This document shows positions 33,546 to 40,781 of a DNA stretch of 64,000 nucleotides, piece by piece. Both the position numbers and the translations under genes were made by a program. Position 1 is the first letter of the stretch. Each line of letters starts with the position of its first letter. The notes beneath the pieces were generated by a model. That model was not told the origin of the DNA. It saw only the letters and a program-made list of their open reading frames with translations, and made no database searches. Source of the stretch: DASZFV01 sp035549075 (GTDB lineage: Bacteria; Myxococcota_A; Polyangia; Fen-1088); the NCBI GenBank assembly GCA_035549075.1, contig DASZRT010000055.1, positions 1 to 64,000 of the forward strand. The letters are read 5' to 3'.

Positions 33546-35095
33546 GCGAGATGGTCGACATCTTCGTTCCGCTCGACGACGCGGACGCGCCCCTCGGGCC
33601 GGCGGTCGAGCGCGCGCTCGGCTGGTCGCGTGGGACGGCAGGCGAGGTCGTCGTCGTGCGGCGGGCGCTCGACGCCCGCAAGGGTCGGCCGCTCGGTCAT
33701 CGGCTCCGCGTTCGGGCGGCGCGCGTGGGCGAGCGGCTCGAGGTCGCGACGCCGCCGCGGGCCCGGCCCGCCTGGCCGGCCGGCAAGCCGCCCCCGCGCG
33801 TCGTCGTCGTTGGTTCGGGTCCCGCCGGAACTTGGGCCGCGCTGCGGCTGGCCGAGGCGGGCGTCGCGGCGACGATCCTCGAGCAGGGCAAGCCGGTCCA
33901 GCCGCGCCGCCACGACCTGGCCGCGATCACGCGCGGCCGCCTCGAGCCGACGTCGAACTACTGCTTCGGCGAGGGCGGCGCCGGCACCTACTCCGACGGC
34001 AAGCTCTACACGCGGTCGAAGGACCGCGAGGGCGTCGCCGAGGTGCTGGCCGACTTGGTTCGGTTCGGCGCCCCCGCCGACGTCGAGGTCGAGTCGCGCG
34101 CCCACATCGGATCGAACCGCCTGCCCAAGGTGCTGACGACCCTACGCGAGCACCTCGAGCGCGCCGGCGTGACCTACCGGTTCGAGACGTCGGCCGCCGG
34201 TCTGCGCCGGGAGGGCGGTCGCGTCGTCGCCGTCCGCCTCGTCGGCGGCGACGAGGTCCCGGCCGACGCCGTCGTCCTGGCCGTCGGGCACTCGGCGCGC
34301 GACGTCTACGCCTGGGCCGCGCGCGACGGGATCGCGCTCGAGCGCAAGGACATCGCCGTCGGGGTCCGCCTCGAGCACCCGCAGGCGCTCATCGATCGGC
34401 TGCAGTACGGCGCCGCCGCCGAGCACCCGCGGCTGCCGGCCGCCTTCTACGAGCTGGCGACCGAGGCCGATGGCCGCGGCGTCTACTCCTTCTGTATGTG
34501 CCCCGGCGGGTGGATCGTCCCGGCGGCGACCGAGCCGGGGGGCGTCGTCGTCAACGGCATGAGCCTCTCGCGCCGCGACTCACCCTTCGCCAACGCCGGG
34601 TTCGTCGTGACCGTGCGCGCGGCCGACTTCGGGCCCGACGCCGCGGGGCCGCTCGCGGGCCTCGAGCTGCAGCGCTCGATCGAGCGCGCGGCCTTCGCGG
34701 CGGGCGGCGGCGACTTTCGCGCGCCGGCCCAGCGCCTGGGGGACTTCCTCGCGGGCCGCGCGAGCGCCGAGGTCGGCGAGACGAGCTACCGGCCGGGCCT
34801 CGCCGCCGGCACGCTCGACGGCGTGCTGCCGCCGTTCGTCGTCGGCGCGCTGCGGGCCGGGCTGCGGCGGCTCGGCTCGCGCCTGCCGGCGTTCCTGCAC
34901 CCCGAGGCGTTGCTCATCGCCGCCGAGACGCGCACGAGCGCGCCCGTCCGAATGCCACGCGATCCCGAGACGCTGCAGTCACCCGGCGTCGCCGGCCTGT
35001 ACCCGATCGGCGAAGGCGCCGGCTACGCCGGCGGCATCGTGAGCGCCGCCCTCGACGGCGCCCGCGCCGCCGCGAAGATCATCGCGACGACCTAA
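33542..35095 (+). CDS. FAD-dependent oxidoreductase (COG2509 group)
   Basis: A 517-aa flavoprotein. An N-terminal 80-residue domain precedes the Rossmann fold opening VVVVGSGPAGTWAALRLAEAG (about 90-110) with the adenine Glu in ILEQGKP. The GAGTYSDGKLYTRSK block (about 145-160) and the C-terminal PIGEGAGYAGGIVSAALDG are diagnostic of the COG2509 FAD-dependent dehydrogenase family, often annotated as NAD(P)/FAD-dependent oxidoreductases of unknown substrate. GTG 33542 overlaps the previous stop (GTGA); ATG 33551 is an alternative three residues in. Translational coupling with the HExxH/YkgJ fusion suggests a shared job, unknown. Cytoplasmic. Confidence 0.78.
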   Translation: MSEMVDIFVPLDDADAPLGPAVERALGWSRGTAGEVVVVRRALDARKGRPLGHRLRVRAARVGERLEVATPPRARPAWPAGKPPPRVVVVGSGPAGTWAALRLAEAGVAATILEQGKPVQPRRHDLAAITRGRLEPTSNYCFGEGGAGTYSDGKLYTRSKDREGVAEVLADLVRFGAPADVEVESRAHIGSNRLPKVLTTLREHLERAGVTYRFETSAAGLRREGGRVVAVRLVGGDEVPADAVVLAVGHSARDVYAWAARDGIALERKDIAVGVRLEHPQALIDRLQYGAAAEHPRLPAAFYELATEADGRGVYSFCMCPGGWIVPAATEPGGVVVNGMSLSRRDSPFANAGFVVTVRAADFGPDAAGPLAGLELQRSIERAAFAAGGGDFRAPAQRLGDFLAGRASAEVGETSYRPGLAAGTLDGVLPPFVVGALRAGLRRLGSRLPAFLHPEALLIAAETRTSAPVRMPRDPETLQSPGVAGLYPIGEGAGYAGGIVSAALDGARAAAKIIATT

Positions 35096-35140
35096 GATCG
35101 ACTTCCCGATCCGCGAGGGCGCGGACGCGTGGAAGGGTCG

Positions 35141-35253
35141 GCTGGCCGACGCGGCTTCGCCGCGGCGGCCAGCGGGGGCAAGGGGGGACGCAGAGGCGCG
35201 AACCGCGGTGTGCCGAGCAAGCCACCCCTGAATGCGCCGGGCGGTCCCCCCTT
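35141..35253. repeat. two nested inverted repeats in a 158-base convergent gap
   Basis: A hairpin at 35141-35173 has an 8-base stem (GCTGGCCG/CGGCCAGC) continued after one mismatch by a 6-base stem around TTC. Then AAGGGGGGAC at 35180-35189 is exactly complementary to GTCCCCCCTT at 35244-35253, enclosing 54 bases. They lie between the FAD enzyme stop (35095) and the PilZ stop (35254). Could act as a terminator for either strand. No gene seen. Confidence 0.5.
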
Positions 35254-35622
35254 TCAAACAGACATCTGGCCGAGCACGTGGCGCAGCCAGGCCTGCTGCT
35301 CGGGCGTGATGACCTCGAAGCGCACGCCGGCCGTGTGGCGGCCCGCGTCCGTCTCGCCGACCCACGCGACGCGCGCCTTCACCCACAGCGGCGGCGTGTC
35401 GGTCTCGACGTCGTCGAGCACGAGGAACAGCCCCAGGGCGACCTCTTCGCCTTCTTCGAGCGCGCGCTCGGCGTCGAGGCCGGCGCCCCCCTCGGACAGA
35501 TCGCGCGTCGTCGCCGTAAACACCGAGCGCGCCGTGCGGATCTCCGCCGACATGCGCAGGTCGAGGCGCGCGTGCTGCCGGCGCTGGCCGTGGCCGTTCT
35601 GGGGGGCGGGCGGTCTTGTCAT
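35254..35622 (-). CDS. PilZ-domain protein (c-di-GMP-binding type)
   Basis: A 122-aa single-domain PilZ protein. Both c-di-GMP motifs are intact: RRQHAR near residue 14-19 (RxxxR) and DLSEGG near 43 (DxSxxG), with a hydrophobic strand pattern typical of the barrel and LGLFLVLDDVE further on. The C-terminal helix reads PEQQAWLRHVLGQMSV. The ATG at 35622 starts at the family core; the longer frame upstream is out-of-frame sequence of the other PilZ gene. It is the last of four closely spaced minus-strand genes. A receptor or adaptor role in c-di-GMP signalling is probable, its partner unknown. Confidence 0.82.
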   Translation of the reverse strand: MTRPPAPQNGHGQRRQHARLDLRMSAEIRTARSVFTATTRDLSEGGAGLDAERALEEGEEVALGLFLVLDDVETDTPPLWVKARVAWVGETDAGRHTAGVRFEVITPEQQAWLRHVLGQMSV

Positions 35623-35645
35623 GGCGGGGCTGTCCTCGAGGTAAG

Positions 35646-36092
35646 TCAGGCGCCGAACGGATCGTCCGGGTCGTTGGGCTTGTCGGTCGTCTCTTCGTCG
35701 CCCCCGAACAGCTCGCCCGCGTTGAGCGAGCCGTCGAGGAATCCGATGAACATGTGGAGGTTGCGGGCCTGTTCTTCGTCGACCTTCACGAACATCACGC
35801 CGATCTGGAACTGGCCGAAGAGCGCCGTCGACCAGACGACCTTGCCGACGACGTGCAGCGGCTCGGACAGGCCGCCCTCCCCGAACTTGAGAACGAGCTC
35901 GATGCCGATTTCTTTCTCTAGCGGCAGGCCCTCGGCCGAAATGAGGCACAGGCCGGAGCGCGAGATGTCGCGCGTGTGGGCCGAGAGCTTCACGTTGTCG
36001 GCCGACACGGACACCTGGACGTCGACCTGGAACCGCGGGTGGAGCCGCCGTGAGGCCGTCGTTTCCCTGTCGTCTCGTTTGGCCTTTTTCAT
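35646..36092 (-). CDS. PilZ-domain protein (c-di-GMP-binding type)
   Basis: A 148-aa protein. The PilZ domain (about 12-115) has RRLHPRF (RxxxR) and DISRSG (DxSxxG), so binding of c-di-GMP is expected, followed by a typical VGKVVWS...FQIGVMFVKV barrel pattern and a helix EEQARNLHMFIGFL. The last 30 residues are acidic and disordered (GGDEETTDKPNDPDDPFG), a possible interaction tail. The start ATG overlaps the stop of the preceding gene by 4 bases and the next PilZ gene begins 23 bases after its stop, so two PilZ proteins are made from one message. Confidence 0.85.
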   Translation of the reverse strand: MKKAKRDDRETTASRRLHPRFQVDVQVSVSADNVKLSAHTRDISRSGLCLISAEGLPLEKEIGIELVLKFGEGGLSEPLHVVGKVVWSTALFGQFQIGVMFVKVDEEQARNLHMFIGFLDGSLNAGELFGGDEETTDKPNDPDDPFGA

Positions 36093-36760
36093 GGCGAGCC
36101 GGCCGGCGGATCTCCGTGGCGCGAGCTCCTCCAGCGCGAAAAAGCGCCTCCCGTGAGGGCGTCCAGCTCCGCCTCGAGCTCCTGGACGTGGAGCTCGAGC
36201 CGTACCCCCGAGGCCGTATCGGGGGCATCGGTGGCCAGGGCCTCGGCCTTGAGACGGCGGCGCTCGAAAAACACCCGAATCACGGCGGACTCGATCTCCC
36301 TTCGCACGTCGGCCATGCGCAGCGCGTGGGCCCCGGCGCCCAGCTCGTCGGGGTTGAAGACGACCCGGGACAGCTCCCAGGTCGCCCTGAATTCGTAACG
36401 CAGGTCGTTGTTGGCGTCTACGCCCACGGGCGTCGTCGTCGGGTCGGTCGCGGCGCGCGTGAGGTCGAGCGACTCGGTGCGGGCGAAGCGCCGGTCGACG
36501 CGGATGCGGACGTCGGGCAAGAGGCCCGCCCAGCGCGCGCGGGCGACGAGCGACTGCGCACGTTCCGGCTCGGCCAGCGCGAGCGCCGTCGCCGCGCTTC
36601 GCAGCATCGGCAGCGGCGGGTCGTCGGCGAACGAGGCGCGCAGCGCCGCGGCGGCGGCGGGGGAGATCGGGCGTGGCGGCGGTGGCGGTGGCGGTGGGGG
36701 CGCGGCTTGGGCGAGCAGGAGCGACACGAGCAACGTCGCGGTCGGCGTCGAGAGGATCAT
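36089..36760 (-). CDS. secreted protein with proline-run linker, function unknown
   Basis: A 223-aa exported protein. ATG 36760 gives a short hydrophobic signal (LSTPTATLLVSLLLAQA) followed by a run of nine prolines. The mature region has a helical segment (about 40-80), then beta-like alternation (LPDVRIRVDRRF, LRYEFRATWELSRVVFN), and a long C-terminal helix (about 150-210) rich in Arg/Glu. This could be a fragment-like relative of TolC-type or envelope helical-barrel proteins, but the match is weak and I make no firm claim. It sits between a beta-propeller-like exported protein and the PilZ pair, with 4-base overlaps on both sides. Confidence 0.6.
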   Translation of the reverse strand: MILSTPTATLLVSLLLAQAAPPPPPPPPPRPISPAAAAALRASFADDPPLPMLRSAATALALAEPERAQSLVARARWAGLLPDVRIRVDRRFARTESLDLTRAATDPTTTPVGVDANNDLRYEFRATWELSRVVFNPDELGAGAHALRMADVRREIESAVIRVFFERRRLKAEALATDAPDTASGVRLELHVQELEAELDALTGGAFSRWRSSRHGDPPAGSP

Positions 36761-38004
36761 GGCGAGGTCTCCGGTTGGGCGTTCACGCGGGCGCGGGCGC
36801 GGCGATCGATCGAGAAGGTGAGCAGCGCCCAGCAGCGCCAGCCGGCGCGGCCCTGCGATTCGGCCCACGTCTGGTAAACGAACGTGAGGCGTGGCAGCAG
36901 CGCGGCCCACGCGGGCCGCGCGCGCGCGGCGGTTCGTGGGAGGCGCGGCAGCGAAACGTCGGTCGACGACGGTTCAAACGACGACGCTGCCAGAGCGGGG
37001 CCGCGCAGGCCGTCGTCGCCCGCGAGCCAGACGCCGTCGGCGGTGAGCGCGACGTCGGCGAACGAGCGGCCCGCGAGCGCGGCGTCGTCGGCCCATGCGC
37101 GCCCGTCGGCGCTCGTCCAGGCGCCGACGCCGGCAGCGGCGAGGCGAGACACGCCGTTCGTGACCGTGCAGGCGAAGGCGCGCACGGGCGGCCGCGAGCC
37201 CAGCACCTCGCGCTCTCCGTCGATCCCGAAGCGGATGAGCGCGTCGTCCGCGAGCGCGAGGACGTCGCCGCCGCAGGCGATCATCGACGCCACCGACGTG
37301 TCGAGGCGCGGCGCGGTCTCGCGCCCGCCTTCGAGCTCGACGACGCCGTCGTCGTCGGCGACGAGCGCGAGCGCTCCGCCGTCGGTCACGGCCGCGGCGC
37401 GCGCGGGGGAGGGCAGCACGGCGGCGACGCGGAACGAGGCGGCGCCGTCGTCGCTGCGCCAGATCGTCGCGTCGTCGGCGACGACGAGCGTTCGTCCCGC
37501 GACGGCGACGACGCCGATCGCTCGCCCGCCGAGCGCGACGCGCGGGCACGCGCCCGTGCGCGCGTCGAGCCGCCGAAGACCGTCCGTCGTCCCGATCCAC
37601 ACGGCGTCGGCCGCGCCCGCGATCGCGAGGGCGCGCGGCGCGTCCGTCGTCGGCGGGCCCGCGCGGTGTCGTGGGCGATCGACGTCGAAGCCTTCGTCGT
37701 CGAGGACGTCCTCGGCCTCGGGTGATTCGTCGTCGCCGTCGAGGTCGGCCTCGCGCAGGACGTCTTCGGCGTCGCGCATCGTCCCGTCGTGCCGGTGTTC
37801 GATCGGTTGCGCGGCCGTCGATCCGCACCTCGAGACGACGCGACCGTCGCGCGCGAGCAGCACCGCCTCGCCTCCGCGCAGCGCCGCGACGCCGCTGCCC
37901 GTGGCCACGACGCGGTCGACGCGGCCGCCGAGGATCATGCGCGGCGCGCGCGCGGGCGAAGGCCCCGCGGCCATCATGAGCGCGACGATCAGAAGACGAT
38001 GCAC
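36757..38004 (-). CDS. exported beta-propeller-like protein
   Basis: A 415-aa protein starting at GTG 38004 with a signal peptide (HRLLIVALMMAAGPSPARA). Its body is built of repeated 40-residue beta units (for example ALAIAGAADAVWIGTTDGLRRLD, VVAVAGRTLVVADDATIWRSDDGAASF, ASMIACGGDVLALADDALIRFG, DVALTADGVWLAGDDGL), typical of a propeller of the WD40/two-component-regulator-propeller or Kelch-like kind. An acidic insert (about 75-110, rich in Asp/Glu) interrupts it. The C-terminal 60 residues are Arg/Trp-rich. No catalytic motif is visible. First gene of the four-gene minus run that ends with two PilZ proteins; divergent from folD. Confidence 0.68.
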   Translation of the reverse strand: MHRLLIVALMMAAGPSPARAPRMILGGRVDRVVATGSGVAALRGGEAVLLARDGRVVSRCGSTAAQPIEHRHDGTMRDAEDVLREADLDGDDESPEAEDVLDDEGFDVDRPRHRAGPPTTDAPRALAIAGAADAVWIGTTDGLRRLDARTGACPRVALGGRAIGVVAVAGRTLVVADDATIWRSDDGAASFRVAAVLPSPARAAAVTDGGALALVADDDGVVELEGGRETAPRLDTSVASMIACGGDVLALADDALIRFGIDGEREVLGSRPPVRAFACTVTNGVSRLAAAGVGAWTSADGRAWADDAALAGRSFADVALTADGVWLAGDDGLRGPALAASSFEPSSTDVSLPRLPRTAARARPAWAALLPRLTFVYQTWAESQGRAGWRCWALLTFSIDRRARARVNAQPETSP

Positions 38005-38116
38005 GACGCGTCTTCGAGCAACGGCCGTGCCGACGTGATCGCGCGCGCCCGCGTCGCGATCGTCCTTCTCGCGGCCGCGCGGGGCGCGGAATCCGGACGC
38101 CGCCGTCCGGCGCGCG

Positions 38117-38125
38117 TGATATAGG
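38117..38125 (+). promoter_or_regulatory. extended -10 element (TGA TATAGG) for folD
   Basis: TGATATAGG ends 9 bases before the folD ATG at 38135, so transcription would begin about 2-3 bases before it. There is no Shine-Dalgarno sequence between. A clear -35 is not evident. Confidence 0.5.
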
Positions 38126-38134
38126 ACCGCCATC

Positions 38135-39007
38135 ATGTCGAACGCGACGACGAAGGTGCTCGACGGCAAGGCGGTCGCGGCGCGCATCCGCGGCGAGCTC
38201 GCGATCGAGGCGAAGCGGCTCACGGGCAAAGGCGTCACGCCCGGCCTCGCCGTCGTCATGGTGGGCGACAACCCCGCGTCGGCCGTCTACGTGCGCAACA
38301 AGACGAAGGCCTGCCACGAAGCCGGCTTCCGCACGTTCGACCACCACCTGCCGGCGACGACGTCGCAGGGCGATCTCATGGCGCTCGTCGCGCGCCTCAA
38401 CGCCGACCCCGAGGTCGACGGCATCCTCGTGCAGCTGCCGCTGCCCGACGGGCTCGACGCGAAGCCGATCCTGCTGTCGATCGATCCGCGCAAGGACGTC
38501 GACGGCTTCCACCCCGACAACCTCGGTCGCCTGCTCATGGGCGAGCCGAGGTTCGTCGCGTGCACGCCCTTCGGCGTCATGAAGCTCATCGAGGAGGCGG
38601 GCATGAAGCTCGCGGGCGTCGAGGCCGTCATCATCGGCCGCTCCAACATCGTCGGCAAACCGATGGCGGCGTTGCTCATCGCGGCCGACGCGACCGTCAC
38701 CGTCTGCCACTCGCGCACGCGCGATCTGCCCGCCGTCGTGCGCCGCGCCGATCTCGTGATCGCCGCCGTGGGCCGCGCCGAGATGGTCAAGGGCGACTGG
38801 ATCAAGGAAGGCGCCGTCGTCATCGACGTCGGCATGAACAAGAAGGCCGACGGCAAGCTGTGCGGCGACGTCGACTACGCGAGCGTCGCGCCGCGCGCCT
38901 CGGCCATCACGCCCGTGCCCGGCGGCGTGGGCCCCATGACGATCGCGATGCTCCTCTCGAACACGCTGATCTCGGCCCGCATGCGCGCCGGCGAAATTCC
39001 CCGCTAG
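38135..39007 (+). CDS. folD: bifunctional methylenetetrahydrofolate dehydrogenase/methenyltetrahydrofolate cyclohydrolase
   Basis: Interconverts 5,10-methylene-, methenyl- and 10-formyl-tetrahydrofolate in the cytoplasm, supplying one-carbon units for purine and formyl-methionine synthesis. The 290-aa length is standard. Key blocks: YVRNKTKACHEAGF with the catalytic Lys (about residue 55), VQLPLP (about 100), DVDGFHPDNLG (about 125), and the NADP-binding IIGRSNIVGKP (about 168) and VCHSRTRD. The C-terminus TPVPGGVGPMTIAMLLSNT is invariant. It lies divergent from the beta-propeller gene and converges on the pseudo-receiver gene across a palindromic element. The start is next to an extended -10 box, suggesting a leaderless message. 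Confidence 0.95.
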   Translation: MSNATTKVLDGKAVAARIRGELAIEAKRLTGKGVTPGLAVVMVGDNPASAVYVRNKTKACHEAGFRTFDHHLPATTSQGDLMALVARLNADPEVDGILVQLPLPDGLDAKPILLSIDPRKDVDGFHPDNLGRLLMGEPRFVACTPFGVMKLIEEAGMKLAGVEAVIIGRSNIVGKPMAALLIAADATVTVCHSRTRDLPAVVRRADLVIAAVGRAEMVKGDWIKEGAVVIDVGMNKKADGKLCGDVDYASVAPRASAITPVPGGVGPMTIAMLLSNTLISARMRAGEIPR

Positions 39008-39012
39008 GCGGC

Positions 39013-39137
39013 GCGGAAGGGGCTCCGCCCCTCCCGCGGGCCCACCCCGCGTCCTGTTGCGGCCGGCGCGGCAAAGCCGCGCCGGCTCGTATCGGAAAAA
39101 CGGGGAGGGCCCGCCGGAGGGGCGAAGCCCCTTCCGC
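39013..39137. repeat. 125-base nested palindromic element between convergent genes
   Basis: Two 37-base arms (39013-39049 and 39101-39137) are complementary at 34 positions. Each arm contains its own small hairpin (GGGGC and GCCCC around 3 bases). Between the arms sits a perfect 11-base-pair hairpin with an AAA loop (39062-39086). Folded, it would form a three- or four-way junction. No coding content is seen. Possible roles are a bidirectional terminator or a REP-like intergenic repeat. Confidence 0.75.
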
Positions 39138-39150
39138 GAAGCGAAGCGCT

Positions 39151-39894
39151 TTAATCGTCGGCGGAGTAGCCTTTGAGGGTGCCGTACTTCGTTGAATGAT
39201 GGGTCGTCGCTGGGCGCGCGAGACAGCGGAGGACGGCGGCCTCGAGCTCGGCGAAGGCGGGTGGGTTGCGCAGCGCCTCGTCGAAGCCGATGCGCTGAGC
39301 GAGCGCGCGATCGCGCTCCATCTGCGCGAGCGCGACGATGGGCGCGGGCCGCGGACGCTGGTGCAGGCGCTCGCCCAGCTCGCGACCGCGCGGGCCCGAC
39401 GAATCGAGATCGATCACGGCCAGATCGAGCACGATGTCGTCGCGCATGCGATCGATCGACGCGTCGTGATCGATCACCGTGCACGTGAGCATCGAGCGCA
39501 GGTAGCGGCCGAGGATCGCGCGCGGCGCCGCCTCGGTCGCCGCGAGCAGCACGCGGTAGCCCGTGAAGCTCGACGAGAGGCGATCGACCGTCGCGCCGAA
39601 CGACTCGGGCGGCGGCCCGAGCGCGATGCCCATGCCGCCCGGTTGCCCCGGACCCGTCGGCGGCTTCGTGAACGACACGGTGCCTTCGAGCGTCGTCATC
39701 GTCGCGGGCGGCGCCGCGAGGCGCAGCACGATCGGCGAGCCCACGGGCGGCGGCGCGTTGTGCTCGACGTAGATGTGGCCCTGCGAGATCTGCGTGACGT
39801 ACGACGCGAGGAACGCGCCCGCCGTTCGGTAGCCGAGCTCGACGACCGGGATGACGATCGTCGTGGGCGGCGCCGGCGAGCCCGTGTCCGCCAT
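39151..39894 (-). CDS. PilZ-like (TIGR02266-type) domain joined to a degenerate receiver domain
   Basis: A 247-aa protein encoded directly after parB (one-base overlap, TGATG). The N-terminal about 105 residues resemble the non-c-di-GMP-binding PilZ relatives of myxobacteria: there is a strand pattern and ISQGHIYVEH, but no RxxxR motif. Residues about 115-235 look like a receiver fold (VLLAATEAAPRAILGRYLRS, then LAVIDLDSSGPRG, IVALAQMERDRALAQRIGFDEALRNP) in which the acidic pocket and phosphorylatable Asp are not convincing, so it is called pseudo-receiver. Being the third gene of the parAB unit suggests a role linked to chromosome segregation or its regulation, which is an inference. Confidence 0.65.
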   Translation of the reverse strand: MADTGSPAPPTTIVIPVVELGYRTAGAFLASYVTQISQGHIYVEHNAPPPVGSPIVLRLAAPPATMTTLEGTVSFTKPPTGPGQPGGMGIALGPPPESFGATVDRLSSSFTGYRVLLAATEAAPRAILGRYLRSMLTCTVIDHDASIDRMRDDIVLDLAVIDLDSSGPRGRELGERLHQRPRPAPIVALAQMERDRALAQRIGFDEALRNPPAFAELEAAVLRCLARPATTHHSTKYGTLKGYSADD

Positions 39895-40781
39895 CAGTCT
39901 CCGAGGAGCCGCCCGAGCACGCCGTCGAGCTGATCGAGCGAGTGGTACGAGATCTCGAGCCGACCTTTGCCGGGACCTTCTTCGACGACTTTGACGCGCG
40001 TCCCGAGCGCGCGCGTGAGGCGCTCGGCGAGATCGCGCGCGCTCGTCGACGAGCGCGGCGCGGGCGCCGCCTTGGCCGTGTCGCCACCCTCGCGCATGCG
40101 GCGCACCAGCTGCTCGACCTGACGCACCGACAGCTCGCGCGCGACGATCCGACGCGCGAGCGTCTCGATCGCGTCGGCGTCCTCGAGCCCGAGCAGCGCG
40201 CGCGCGTGGCCCATCGACAGCTTGCCCTCGGTCACGAGCGTGCGCACGCCCGCGGGCAGGCGCAGCAGGCGCAGCGCGTTCGCGACCGTGCTGCGGTCCT
40301 TGCCGACGCGCTCGGCCAGCGCCTCCTGCGTGTAGTCGAACTCTTCGATGAGGCGCTCGAAGCCCTGCGCCTCTTCGATGGGGTTGAGATCCTCGCGCTG
40401 GAGGTTCTCGACGATCGCCATCTCGAAGGCGCGCAGCTCGGCGACGTCGCGCACGACGACGGGCACCTCGTGCAAGCCCGCGCGCTGGGCCGCGCGCCAC
40501 CGGCGCTCGCCCGCGATGAGCTCGAAGCCGCCGGCCTCGCGCGCGCGCACGACGAGCGGCTGGATGATTCCCTGCGCGCGGATCGACGCCGCGAGCTCGT
40601 CGAGGCGCGCGTCGTCGAAGGTCTTGCGCGGCTGCCCCGGCGACGGGTGCACGTCCTCGATCGCGAGCGTGCGCAGACCGTCGCCGCGCGCGGGCGGCGT
40701 CGCCGGCGCCACGGGCGGCGACGCGCCCGGGATGAGCGCCGCGAGCCCGCGGCCGAGCGCCTGTCGTTTGGGCGCGCTCAC
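39894..40781 (-). CDS. parB: chromosome-partitioning protein ParB
   Basis: A 295-aa CTP-dependent DNA clamp that binds parS sites. The N-terminal ParB/Srx domain includes HPSPGQPRKTF (about 42-52), the LIAGERRW CTP/phosphate motif (about 87-94), and EDLNPIEEAQGFERLI. The central helix-turn-helix reads TQEALAERVGKDRSTVANALRLLRLP (about 145-170), and the C-terminal dimerisation segment ends ISYHSLDQLDGVLGRLLGD. It starts at GTG 40781, overlapping the parA stop (GTGA). I looked for a canonical parS palindrome in the window and saw none. Confidence 0.95.
   Translation of the reverse strand: MSAPKRQALGRGLAALIPGASPPVAPATPPARGDGLRTLAIEDVHPSPGQPRKTFDDARLDELAASIRAQGIIQPLVVRAREAGGFELIAGERRWRAAQRAGLHEVPVVVRDVAELRAFEMAIVENLQREDLNPIEEAQGFERLIEEFDYTQEALAERVGKDRSTVANALRLLRLPAGVRTLVTEGKLSMGHARALLGLEDADAIETLARRIVARELSVRQVEQLVRRMREGGDTAKAAPAPRSSTSARDLAERLTRALGTRVKVVEEGPGKGRLEISYHSLDQLDGVLGRLLGD

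Noticed and set aside
36089..36760. Calling this a TolC-type outer-membrane efflux protein
   Set aside because: Only weak alternation and one long helix resemble TolC, and 223 residues is half the usual length.
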